A DNA stretch of 64,000 nucleotides from Roseiarcus sp963835215. GTDB taxonomy: Bacteria; Pseudomonadota; Alphaproteobacteria; Rhizobiales; Beijerinckiaceae. A model generated the notes under the pieces. The model saw only the letters and a list, made by a program, of their open reading frames with translations, searched no databases and was not told the origin of the DNA. Position 1 is the first letter of the stretch. Each line of letters opens with the position of its first letter. Below are positions 1 through 7,715 of the stretch, piece after piece. Location: NCBI GenBank assembly GCA_963835215.1, contig CAWIES010000002.1, positions 1,612,001 through 1,676,000 on the forward strand. Reading direction: 5' to 3'. A program made the translations under genes and the position numbers.

Positions 1-131
1 ACGGCGTCGGCTTCGGCTCGGCGGTAGCGATCGCCGTCTCCTACGTCAACAACCACTCGTTGCTCTGGGCGATTATCGACGGCATCCTCGGCTGGATCTA
101 CGTCGTCTACTTCGCGCTTTTTCGCAATTGA
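1..131 (+). CDS. C-terminal end of a small membrane protein (5' truncated)
   Basis: The window opens inside an open frame (first full codon at base 3) that reads 42 residues to a TGA at 129-131. The tail is hydrophobic, with a probable membrane segment (WAIIDGILGWIYVVYFALF) ending in a short RN tail. The start lies outside the window, so the full length and function cannot be judged. It is convergent with the dioxygenase gene that follows. Confidence 0.6.
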   Translation, partial: GVGFGSAVAIAVSYVNNHSLLWAIIDGILGWIYVVYFALFRN

Positions 132-149
132 GACGCCGCGCCCGCGTTT

Positions 150-959
150 TTAAGACAGCACGAACGAACGCATCGACAGCGACGCCATGTCGAACGAGGC
201 GTTGAAGAAGCTCAGCTCGTCTTTCGGGTCCGCGACCGCGAGCGGATAGAGCGCCGGCAGGAAGTGTTCGAGCGTCGGGTGGGCGAGGCGCGCGGAGGCG
301 ACGTGCGAAGGCGCCTCGGCGACGGCGGTAAAATCGCGCGCTTCGATCAGGTTGGTCATGCGCGCGTCGAAATCGACCGCCCAGTCGTAGGGCTGCGCGC
401 CCGGCGAAATCGCCATCAGATTGTGGACGATGTTGCCCGAGCCGATGATCAGCACCCCGCGCTCGCGCAGCGGCTTCAGCTCCTTGGCGAGTTCGAACTG
501 CGCCAGCGGCGACTTGCCGAGGTCGAGCGAGAGCTGAAACACCGGCACGTCGGCCTTCGGGAACATGTGAAGCAGCACCGACCAGGCGCCGTGGTCGAGC
601 CCCCAGGTCTCGTCCGGTTCGAGATGGCTGCGCTGGACGAGTTCGATCGTCGCCCTGGCGAGGTCGGGCGCGCCCGGCGCCGGATACTGCTGGAGATAGA
701 GTTCGCGCGGAAAGCCGCCGAAGTCATGGATCGTCTTCGGCTTGGCGCCGACATGGACCATCGTCGCGCCGCGGGTCATCCAATGGGCCGAAACGACAAG
801 AATGGCGCGCGGCGCGGGCAGGGATTCGCCGAGCGCATGCCAGGCGCGGCCATATTGGCTGTCCTCGATCGCGTACATCGGATTGCCGTGGCCGATGAAC
901 ACCACCGGCATGCGCGGCGTTACGGGTAGATCGAGGAGCGCGGCGGGTAGAGCGGACAT
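150..959 (-). CDS. ygiD: DODA-type extradiol aromatic ring-opening dioxygenase family protein (YgiD-like)
   Basis: A 269-aa cytosolic protein of the class III extradiol dioxygenase / DOPA 4,5-dioxygenase family, which opens catechol-type rings using a non-haem metal. The expected histidines are visible: His24 in FIGHGNPM, His59 in VSAHW, His123 in GLDHGAW and His179 in GSGNIVHNL. The length matches bacterial YgiD (about 260-270 aa). The gene stands alone, divergent from the FAD protein at 1194. The physiological substrate cannot be read from the sequence; family members act on DOPA-like catechols in vitro, and many have no known natural substrate. Confidence 0.85.
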   Translation of the reverse strand: MSALPAALLDLPVTPRMPVVFIGHGNPMYAIEDSQYGRAWHALGESLPAPRAILVVSAHWMTRGATMVHVGAKPKTIHDFGGFPRELYLQQYPAPGAPDLARATIELVQRSHLEPDETWGLDHGAWSVLLHMFPKADVPVFQLSLDLGKSPLAQFELAKELKPLRERGVLIIGSGNIVHNLMAISPGAQPYDWAVDFDARMTNLIEARDFTAVAEAPSHVASARLAHPTLEHFLPALYPLAVADPKDELSFFNASFDMASLSMRSFVLS

Positions 960-1069
960 GGGTCCGGTCCTTTCTGGGTACAGCCTGAACCTTGCTTAGC
1001 CCGAAGCGCGGGCGCGGGCGAGCGATGCGATGGAGGCGCGATCTGATAGCCAAGCGGCCCTGAAGCGGC

Positions 1070-1120
1070 TTGACAGGGGCGGTCCTACTCAATCTACTAA
1101 TTTCATAGACATATGAAATT
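1070..1120 (+). promoter_or_regulatory. Putative promoter overlapped by a 22-bp palindromic operator
   Basis: A -35-like TTGACA (1070-1075) is followed after 17 bases by TCTACT (1093-1098), a fair -10 position. Immediately downstream is a perfect inverted repeat with 8-bp arms, AATTTCAT (1099-1106) and ATGAAATT (1113-1120), separated by AGACAT. The palindrome would cover the transcription start and so suit a repressor. Related palindromes sit in front of cysE/ssuA and the cysI operon in this window. The site is seen; the regulator is unknown. Confidence 0.55.
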
Positions 1121-1193
1121 CCGGCACAACTGACAGACGCGACCGGCGCGACAGGCCGCAGCGGCTTTCGCGGCGCTTTGGAGACTCCACGAC

Positions 1194-2558
1194 GTGCGCA
1201 TCGCAATTGTCGGCGGCGGAGCGACCGGCGTTCTCGCTGCGACCCATTTGGCCGCGAGAGACCATTCGGGATCGGATCAGATTGTCGTCATCGATCCGAG
1301 CGGTGAGCTCGGTCGCGGGATCGCCTATTCGACACAAGATCCTCGACACCTGCTGAACGTGCGCGCCGCCAACATGAGCGCCTTCGCGGAACGGCCGCAA
1401 CATTTCTGCGACTGGATCGAGGCCCGCGAGGCGGAGAAGGGCCCGCGTCCCTTCGCCTTTGTCTCGCGCTGGACCTACGGCGACTATGTCGCCGACCTCG
1501 CGCGCGGCCTTCTGGCGGCCGGCCGGATAACACATCTGCGCGAGACGTGCGTCAATCTGATCGAGACCGACAGAGAGGTCCGGCTGCAACTCGCCTCGGG
1601 CGCGGCGATCGCCGCGGATGTTGTCGTGCTCGCGACCGGACATGACGCGAAGCCCGCACTGACCGGAATTCCTGCCGAACAGCCTTGGACCGAGGCTTCG
1701 CTCGCCGGCGTCGATCCGCATGCGCCGCTGTTGATCGTCGGTTCCGGTCTCACCATGGTCGACATGGCGCTGTCGCTCGACCGTCGCGGTCACCACGGAC
1801 CCATCTTCGTCGTTTCGCGGCGCGGCCTGCTGCCGACGGGGCATCGGCCGGTCGCGCCGCGCACGCTCTCAGCCGCCGAGGTTCCATTCGGCGCCCCCTT
1901 GTCGAAGCTGGTGAGATGGCTCCGCGCGCTGGTCGCCGCGCAGGGGGAGGATGGCGGCGACTGGCGCGGCGCGTTCGACGCGCTCAGGCCGCACACGCAG
2001 CGCCTGTGGGGCGCCATGACGCTTGATCAGCGCCGGCGTTTCTTGCGCCACGCCCGCCCCTACTGGGACGTGCACCGCCACCGCATGGCGCCTGAAATCG
2101 AGCGCAAGCTCGCAGACCTGATCCATGCGCGAGGGCTGACGGTGATTCCTGGGCGTTTCGCGGGCGCAACTGCAATGGGCGCGAATATCGCCGTCGAGGT
2201 GCGCGCTCGGGGATCGGGAGAGACGAAAACCATTGAAGTCGCGCGCGTCATCGACTGCACCGGCCTGCCGGACGACCCGACGAAGTCCGCCAATCCGCTC
2301 ATCCGCGCTTTGCTCGCGCAGGGCGCCGCGCGCGTCGACGCGCTCGGAATCGGATTGGATGTCGCGGATGATTTCGCATTGATCGATCGGCGCGGGCGTT
2401 CGTCGCAGCGCGTCCGCGCGCTGGGCCCGCTGGCACGTGCGGCGTTCTGGGAATGCATCGCCATTCCCGACATCCGCGTTCAGTGTCAGCAGTTGGCCGA
2501 CAGCCTCGCCCTGAGCGCCGCCCGCGTCGCGGAGGGGGTGTCGCCTTCCCAGCTCTAA
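1194..2558 (+). CDS. FAD/NAD(P)-binding oxidoreductase (NAD_binding_9 type)
   Basis: A 454-aa soluble flavoprotein with an N-terminal dinucleotide-binding glycine motif (IVGGGATGV, residues 4-12), the LGRGIAYST segment typical of the FAD/NAD(P)-binding family PF13454, and a second Rossmann motif near residue 180 (LLIVGSGLTMVDMAL). The start is GTG at 1194. The family resembles N-hydroxylating monooxygenases, but the reaction is not known for most members. It stands alone between divergent and convergent neighbours. The palindrome upstream resembles those of the sulfur genes, so a role in organosulfur use is possible but unproven. Confidence 0.75.
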   Translation: MRIAIVGGGATGVLAATHLAARDHSGSDQIVVIDPSGELGRGIAYSTQDPRHLLNVRAANMSAFAERPQHFCDWIEAREAEKGPRPFAFVSRWTYGDYVADLARGLLAAGRITHLRETCVNLIETDREVRLQLASGAAIAADVVVLATGHDAKPALTGIPAEQPWTEASLAGVDPHAPLLIVGSGLTMVDMALSLDRRGHHGPIFVVSRRGLLPTGHRPVAPRTLSAAEVPFGAPLSKLVRWLRALVAAQGEDGGDWRGAFDALRPHTQRLWGAMTLDQRRRFLRHARPYWDVHRHRMAPEIERKLADLIHARGLTVIPGRFAGATAMGANIAVEVRARGSGETKTIEVARVIDCTGLPDDPTKSANPLIRALLAQGAARVDALGIGLDVADDFALIDRRGRSSQRVRALGPLARAAFWECIAIPDIRVQCQQLADSLALSAARVAEGVSPSQL

Positions 2559-2821
2559 TGGGTCGCGGGTTTCGTCCCGCGGCGGCGTCCGTTGCGCGCC
2601 AGCGCCTCATCGAGGCTGACGAGGTCGTTCGCCATCGCGACGGGCGCCGCTGCGCCCTCGCTCTCGAATTTCGCGTAGCGGATGGCCTCTTCGCGGCTGA
2701 CGAACCAGCCGCCACAAAGTCCGAAGCGGTCGCCCACCACCCATTGTCCGCCCTCGTCCTGGCCGACAATGAATCGCGCCGGCGACGACGAGTCGTCGGG
2801 CGGTTCTTCCTCTCTGTCCAT
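2555..2821 (-). CDS. Hypothetical small acidic protein
   Basis: An 88-aa protein with an acidic N-terminus (MDREEEPPDDSSS) and a central segment FIVGQDEGGQWVVGDRFGLCGGWFVSREEAIRYA, which looks like a compact beta-rich fold of the kind found in small DUF2188-like proteins. I chose ATG at 2821 over the one at 2842 because a GGAG lies eight bases upstream of it. It overlaps the convergent FAD gene by four bases. It may be co-transcribed with the small membrane gene upstream (2873-3067). No function is assigned. Confidence 0.6.
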   Translation of the reverse strand: MDREEEPPDDSSSPARFIVGQDEGGQWVVGDRFGLCGGWFVSREEAIRYAKFESEGAAAPVAMANDLVSLDEALARNGRRRGTKPATH

Positions 2822-2872
2822 CGCATCAACTCCACTGCGCATTGTCGCCCGACCAGCCGTTGCGCGCCGCGG

Positions 2873-3067
2873 CTACCGCCCGGGAGCGACAGTCAGGAGG
2901 TCGGCGGCCAGGGCGATCGACAAAACAATCAGCAGCACCAAGCCGATCGGGACGAACACATCCGCCGGCGAGGGATAGGGCCGCTCTTCGCGTCGGCCGC
3001 GCGTTCTCCCCCGCCCGAGGCCGGCCTCGGGCCCGCCGAAAAAGGTCCAGTCAAGGAACTCGCGCAT
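2873..3067 (-). CDS. Hypothetical small single-pass membrane protein
   Basis: A 64-aa protein with an N-terminal MREFLDWTFFGG segment, an arginine-rich middle and one clear C-terminal membrane helix (VFVPIGLVLLIVLSIALAADLL). The frame is open further upstream to 3163, but GGAG eight bases before the ATG at 3067 favours this start. It is co-oriented with the 88-aa gene downstream. No family recognised. Confidence 0.5.
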   Translation of the reverse strand: MREFLDWTFFGGPEAGLGRGRTRGRREERPYPSPADVFVPIGLVLLIVLSIALAADLLTVAPGR

Positions 3068-3190
3068 CGAGCCCACTCCGCGCTCTCGTACCCGCGCGAC
3101 ACAATGGGCAGGCGGACGTAAGGAATCGATACGGAAAGCGCCCCTCCGACATAAGCGGAGCATAAGCCGCGCGCGTCGTTTGGCCGCTGT

Positions 3191-3985
3191 TTACGTGGCC
3201 GCGCTCAGTGTGCGGCCGAGCAGGCGCTGGAGAATGTCGCCTTCAAGGGCGGCGAATTGCGCGTCGCCCCTTTGGCGTGGGCGCGGGAGGGCTATCGTTC
3301 GATCGAGTGCGATTGCTCCCTGATCGAGCAGCACGATGCGGTCGGCGAGCGCAATCGCCTCGGCGACATCGTGGGTGACGAGGATTGCGGTGAAGCGCTC
3401 TTTGCGCCACACGCTTTCGAGCAATTGCTGCATCTCGATGCGGGTCAACGCGTCGAGGGCGCCGAGCGGTTCGTCGAGCGCCAGCAGTCGTGGCCGGCTG
3501 ACCAGTGCGCGCGCCAGGGCGACGCGCTGTTTCTGTCCGCCCGAGAGCACCGCCGGCCATTCGTTGGCGCGATCCGCGAGGCCGACCGCGTCCAGCGCTT
3601 CAAGCGCCCGGCGACGTGCGTCGGGCCGGCGGCGCGCAAGGCCGAGCCCGACCTCGACATTGGCGAGCACGCGCGCCCACGGCAACAGCCGCGGCTCCTG
3701 AAACATCACGCGGGCGATCGACGGGGCGGGGCTCTCGGACGAGTCGGCGAGCGCAATTGCTCCGGCGTCCGGCGCGTCGAGGCCGGCGATCAACCTGAGC
3801 AGCGTGCTCTTGCCGCAGCCGCTACGCCCGACGATCGCCAGGAACTGGCCTGCGGGAACGGCGAGGTCGAGGCCGCGCAGCACCTGCTTATCGCCGAAGC
3901 GCTTGCCGAGGCCGTGAATGTCGACGTCCGCGCCGAGCTGAGACGGCTCTGGCGAGGGCGCGAGGGAAGACTGGGGAAGCGTCAT
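3191..3985 (-). CDS. ssuB: Aliphatic sulfonate / nitrate-type ABC transporter ATP-binding protein
   Basis: A 264-aa ABC ATPase that energises import of alkanesulfonates or related organosulfur compounds. Walker A (GRSGCGKST, about residue 53), the signature LSGGQKQRVALARAL and Walker B (LLALDEPLGALD) are all intact. It lies four bases downstream of ssuC and closes the ssuA-ssuC-ssuB operon. The SsuB/TauB/NrtD families are hard to separate by sequence. The adjacent cysE and flavin reductase favour a sulfur substrate. Confidence 0.85.
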   Translation of the reverse strand: MTLPQSSLAPSPEPSQLGADVDIHGLGKRFGDKQVLRGLDLAVPAGQFLAIVGRSGCGKSTLLRLIAGLDAPDAGAIALADSSESPAPSIARVMFQEPRLLPWARVLANVEVGLGLARRRPDARRRALEALDAVGLADRANEWPAVLSGGQKQRVALARALVSRPRLLALDEPLGALDALTRIEMQQLLESVWRKERFTAILVTHDVAEAIALADRIVLLDQGAIALDRTIALPRPRQRGDAQFAALEGDILQRLLGRTLSAAT

Positions 3986-3989
3986 CGCA

Positions 3990-4823
3990 TCAGGCCTTGC
4001 GGTGCTCGGGACGCCAGCTGAGGCTCGCGCGTTCCAGGGCGCGCACGATCACGTCCGCGAGTTTGCCGAGCAGCGCATAGATCAGGATCGACAGCACGAC
4101 GACGTCGGTCTGCATGAATTCTCTCGCCTGCATCGCCATGTAGCCGATACCCGACTGCGCGGCGATGGTCTCGGCGACGATCAGCGTCAGCCACATTACG
4201 CCGAGCGCGTAGCGCAGGCCGACGAAGATCGACGGAAGCGCGCCAGGTAGAATCACGCGGCGGAACAGCTCGCCGCGCGGCATGCCGTAGCTCTTGGCCA
4301 TCTCGATGAGCTGCGGATCGACCGAGCGCACGCCATGCAGGGTGTTGGCGTAGATGGGGAAGAATACGCCGAGCACGACGAGAAACAGCTTCGCTTCCTC
4401 CTCGATGCCGAACCAGAGGATCACGAGCGGGATCAAGGCGAGGTGCGGCACGTTGCGGATCATCTGCAGGGTCGAGTCGGTGAGGCCGTCGCTCCATTTC
4501 GACAGCGCGTTGGCGAGGCCGAAGACGAAGCCGATCGCGCCGCCGACCGCGAGACCGGCGAGCGCCCGCAAGCCGCTGACCTCGATGTTGCGCAGTAGCT
4601 CGCCCGAACGCGTCAGCCGCCAGCCTGCCGCGAGAACCGCGAGCGGCGAGGGCAGCACGCCGTCCGAGAGCCAGCCGAGCGACGAGGCGGCCTGCCACAG
4701 CGCGATCAGCAGCACGGGGACGAGCCAGCCCGCCGCGGATCGCAGCAGCGCGCGAGTGCGCTTGACGAAATCGATGCGCGGCCATCTCGCGGCCAGGGGA
4801 ACGGCGCTGAGGGCGCTGCTCAT
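3990..4823 (-). CDS. ssuC: ABC transporter permease for aliphatic sulfonates
   Basis: A 277-aa inner-membrane permease of the BPD_transp_1 family with about six membrane helices and the EAA-type loop MAKSYGMPRGELFRRVILPGALPSIFVGLR near residue 180, which contacts the ATPase. ATG at 4823 (MSSALSAVPL) is preferred to the upstream in-frame ATG at 4880, which would overlap ssuA. It follows ssuA by 28 bases and precedes ssuB by four. The reading frame is intact, unlike ssuA. Confidence 0.85.
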   Translation of the reverse strand: MSSALSAVPLAARWPRIDFVKRTRALLRSAAGWLVPVLLIALWQAASSLGWLSDGVLPSPLAVLAAGWRLTRSGELLRNIEVSGLRALAGLAVGGAIGFVFGLANALSKWSDGLTDSTLQMIRNVPHLALIPLVILWFGIEEEAKLFLVVLGVFFPIYANTLHGVRSVDPQLIEMAKSYGMPRGELFRRVILPGALPSIFVGLRYALGVMWLTLIVAETIAAQSGIGYMAMQAREFMQTDVVVLSILIYALLGKLADVIVRALERASLSWRPEHRKA

Positions 4824-4851
4824 TGTCGTGCGTCTCCCTCGATGGTCGCGC

Positions 4852-5797
4852 TCAGGCGTTCGGCTTCCAGAACCAGACAATGTCGCGCACGGTAATCGGC
4901 GCGGGGATCAGGCCGAGGCGCTGAAAGCGGTCGGCGGCCGCCTGCTGCTGCGTGATGACGGTGTCGGTCAACGGGCCGAAGCTGAATTCGGCGCGATCGA
5001 CCGAGCGCTTCTGCGCCGCGATGTCGACGCCGCTGGCTTCGGCGAATAGCGCCGCGGTCTCGTCGCGATGGTCGCCCGCCCAAGTGGTCGCCTTGGCGAC
5101 CTCCGCGTTGATCTCGCCGACGATGTCGGGATGCTTGGCGAGGAACTCGCGATTGGCGAGAAAGAAACTGTTCTGGACGGTGACCTTCGGATCGATCGGC
5201 AGCGGGCGCGCCTTCTGCTTCAACTCGGCGATTGCGTAGAAGGGGTCCCAGATCGACCAGGCGTCGATCGCGCCGCGCGAGAAGGCGGAGGCGGCGTCCG
5301 CCGGGGCGAGATAGACCGGCTCGATTTCGCTCCACGCGATGTTCTGGCTCTCCAGCGCCGAGACGAGCAGGTTGTGCGCGCTGGAGCCTTTGGCGACGCC
5401 GATCTTTTTGCCCGTGAGGTCGGAGAGCTTCTGGGCTGGCGAGTTCGGCCGGCACGACGATCGCCTGCCCGTAGCCGCGCGCCGGGATCACTGCGACGTA
5501 GTTGATGTTGGCATGCGCCGCCTGAGCGAAGATCGGCGGCGCGTCGCCGGTGTAGCCGTAGTCGACCGCGCCTGCGTTGACCGCTTCAAGCAGCGGCGGC
5601 CCAAATGCGAACTCGACCCACTTCACCGTTACGCCTTGCGCGGCGAAGCGTTGCTCAAGCGACTGGCGCGCTTTGACCAACAGCAGGATCGCCGTCTTCT
5701 GATAGCCGATCCGCAATTCGCTCAGCGCTTCGGCGCGCAGCGCCGAGGGCGCGAGCGTCACGGCGAGGGAAGAGAGAAGGAAATGTCTGCGGTCCAT
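4852..5797 (-). CDS. ssuA: Periplasmic aliphatic sulfonate-binding protein, frameshifted
   Basis: The periplasmic receptor of the sulfonate importer. It starts at ATG 5797 behind AGGGG with a signal peptide (MDRRHFLLSSLAVTLAPSALRA) and reads the SsuA-like LRIGYQKTAILLLVKARQSL and DYGYTGDAPP segments. The frame is lost at the GGG run 5433-5435 (+ strand). After a one-base correction it continues as QKLSDLTGKKIGVAK and then to IVWFWKPNA at 4852. Both halves are well conserved, so one indel, probably a sequencing error, is the only visible defect. First gene of ssuACB. Confidence 0.8.
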
Positions 5798-5864
5798 GAC
5801 AACCCCTGAAAAGGTTCGGGCGGCGTAGCCCCGGCCTCTTGTCATGCCGGAGATTTCGGTTTAT

Positions 5865-5883
5865 GTCTACAAAAATTATAGAC
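5865..5883. promoter_or_regulatory. Inverted repeat between ssuA and cysE
   Basis: GTCTA (5865-5869) and TAGAC (5879-5883) form a 19-bp imperfect palindrome with an A/T-rich centre. It lies about 68 bases before the ssuA start and 70 bases before the preferred cysE start, so it could control both divergent units. It shares the octamer TATGTCTA with the complement of the palindrome at 1099-1120. The binding protein is unknown. Confidence 0.5.
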
Positions 5884-5952
5884 TTTATGGAGTACGGGAA
5901 TGTCGCGCCGATTTGGGGACAATGCGCTGTCCGGGGCCCAAGGGATTGCGGC

Positions 5953-6897
5953 GTGAGCGTCCTGGCTGAAACGAACACGGACGTGGAGGCGAAGTCGCCG
6001 GTCGATGACGTCGTCGCTCGGCTGCGCGATCTGCGCCGTCTATCGCAGCGCCGACGCTATCGTGGCGGCGCGCCGAACCTGCCCTCGCGAAAGATCCTGA
6101 TCGGGGCGATCGACGATCTCGTCTCGGCGCTTTATCCGAGGCACTTCGGCCCACAGGGTCTCGCGACAGCGGCGGTCGACGCCTTCATCGGCGAGACGCT
6201 GCGTTCGGCCTCGCGCGCGCTCGAAGGCCAAATCCGGCTTGAGCTCGCACTGGCCGCCGAAGGCGTCGGCGCGGCGGCGGCCGAGCCCTGGCGCGCCAGC
6301 GAGATCGCCGAACGGTTTCTCACCGCTTTGCCGACGATCCGCGCGCTCACCGACAGCGACGCGCGCGCCGGCTACGAGGGCGATCCTTCCGCCGCCAGCA
6401 TCGACGAAGTCATTTTCTCGTTTCCCAGCTTCGCCGCGGTGCTGCGCCATCGCCTCGCGCATCAGCTCTACGCGCTTGGCGCGCCGATGTTGGCGCGCAT
6501 CGCATCGGAAGACGCGCATGGCCGCACGGGCGTCGACATTCATCCCGGCGCCCAGATCGGCGAGCGCTTCTTCGTCGATCACGGCACGGGGGTCGTGATC
6601 GGCGAAACCGCGATCATCGGGCGCAATGTGCGCCTCTATCAGGGCGTCACGCTGGGCGCCAAACGGTTCGAGTCCGAGGACGCCACTGGCGCCTTGCGCA
6701 AGGCCTATCCGCGCCATCCGATCGTCGAGGACGACGTCGTCATCTACGCCGGCGCAACGATCCTTGGCCGCATCACCATCGGCAAAGGCTCTTCGATCGG
6801 CGGCGCGGTGTGGCTGACCCATAGCGTCGCCCCCGGCAGCCACGTCACCCAAGCCAAAGCGCGCCACGAAACTTTCGACGACGGCGCCGGCATCTGA
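5953..6897 (+). CDS. cysE: Serine O-acetyltransferase (EpsC/CysE type)
   Basis: Makes O-acetylserine from serine and acetyl-CoA, the carbon acceptor for sulfide in cysteine synthesis. The 314-aa form has an alphaproteobacterial N-terminal extension and a C-terminal left-handed beta-helix with hexapeptide repeats (GVDIHPGAQIGERFFVDHGTG, VVIGETAIIG, YAGATILGRITIG). The frame stays open to 5839, but the GTG at 5953 behind AAGGGA keeps the operator at 5865-5883 outside the gene. It is divergent from ssuA and followed by a 52-aa gene and a flavin reductase, forming a sulfur-assimilation cluster. Confidence 0.88.
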   Translation: MSVLAETNTDVEAKSPVDDVVARLRDLRRLSQRRRYRGGAPNLPSRKILIGAIDDLVSALYPRHFGPQGLATAAVDAFIGETLRSASRALEGQIRLELALAAEGVGAAAAEPWRASEIAERFLTALPTIRALTDSDARAGYEGDPSAASIDEVIFSFPSFAAVLRHRLAHQLYALGAPMLARIASEDAHGRTGVDIHPGAQIGERFFVDHGTGVVIGETAIIGRNVRLYQGVTLGAKRFESEDATGALRKAYPRHPIVEDDVVIYAGATILGRITIGKGSSIGGAVWLTHSVAPGSHVTQAKARHETFDDGAGI

Positions 6898-6907
6898 GGA
6901 GCACAGC

Positions 6908-7066
6908 ATGGCGATCTACAGTCTGATCAATTCGGCCGCGTCCAGCCTGTGGCGGCGCGTTGTCGCGCTCGTGCGCACGCTCCTCGAAGCCGAAGACCAC
7001 GATGCCGCCGCGTCGCGGCGCGATTGGGAGGAAGAGGAATTTGTCTTCCAGCGCCGCGATTTCTGA
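6908..7066 (+). CDS. Hypothetical 52-aa protein in the cysE unit
   Basis: A short reading frame starting at ATG 6908, ten bases after cysE, with a strong GAGGAG ribosome site. It encodes an amphipathic N-terminus (MAIYSLINSAASSLWRRVVALVRTL) and a charged tail (RRDWEEEEFVFQRRDF). Translation signals and tight spacing support a real gene. No family is recognised. It ends 34 bases before the flavin reductase start, so the three genes probably form one transcript. Confidence 0.55.
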   Translation: MAIYSLINSAASSLWRRVVALVRTLLEAEDHDAAASRRDWEEEEFVFQRRDF

Positions 7067-7100
7067 ACGCCTTGGCTTTGCCCCTGCCGATGAGACGAAC

Positions 7101-7715
7101 ATGACCGCAATCGCCAAACTCGACCGCTATTCTTCGCCCGCCCCCGCACCGGCGAATTCGGACCCGAGCGCCTTTCGCCTCGCCATGCGCCAACTCGCCA
7201 GCGGCGTCTGCCTCGTCACATTGGGCGAAGGCGAAGGGCGGGTCGGGCTGACGGCGACCTCGGTCGCTTCGTTGTCGGTCGAGCCGCCGGCGTTGGTCGT
7301 GTGCGTTTCGCGCGCCGCCTCGCTCTATCCCCGCCTCTTCCCCGGCGCACTGTTCGGGGTCAGCGTGCTGGCGGGGGACCAGAGTGAAATCGCCGATCGC
7401 TTCGCCGGCCGCACCGGACTCGCGGGCGCCGAGCGATTTCGCCAGGAACGATGGACAACGACCCCGGGCGGCGCTCCGGCGCTCACCGACGCGCTGGCGA
7501 ACTTCGAATGCGAGGTCGAAGAGCTGATCGAGCGTCATTCCCACGCGATCGTCGTCGCGCGGGTGCGCCTCGCTTTGCCGAAAACCTCCGGCGGCGCGCT
7601 CGTCTATTGGCGCGGCGGTTTCGATCAGATCGGCTGGAGCGAGGAACAAATCTCGCGCGCGATTGGCGTCACCCCCGCGCCGGACGTCGGCTTCGCCAAG
7701 TTCGCGTCATCCTGA
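7101..7715 (+). CDS. Flavin reductase (FMN reductase, DIM6/NTAB-type)
   Basis: A 204-aa flavin reductase-like protein expected to supply reduced FMN to a two-component monooxygenase, using NAD(P)H. The family signature is present: FRLAMRQLASGVCLVTL near the N-terminus, GLTATSVASLSVEPPALVVCVSR, and LVYWRGGF near the C-terminus. ATG at 7101 gives the usual length; the frame upstream overlaps the 52-aa gene. Its position downstream of cysE and opposite ssuACB suggests it partners an organosulfur monooxygenase such as SsuD, but no ssuD is in this window. Confidence 0.8.
   Translation: MTAIAKLDRYSSPAPAPANSDPSAFRLAMRQLASGVCLVTLGEGEGRVGLTATSVASLSVEPPALVVCVSRAASLYPRLFPGALFGVSVLAGDQSEIADRFAGRTGLAGAERFRQERWTTTPGGAPALTDALANFECEVEELIERHSHAIVVARVRLALPKTSGGALVYWRGGFDQIGWSEEQISRAIGVTPAPDVGFAKFASS

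Noticed and set aside
5839..5952. Upstream ATG starts for cysE (5839, 5863)
   Set aside because: They would place the palindrome at 5865-5883 inside the gene, and the resulting extension has no conserved character; the GTG at 5953 fits better.
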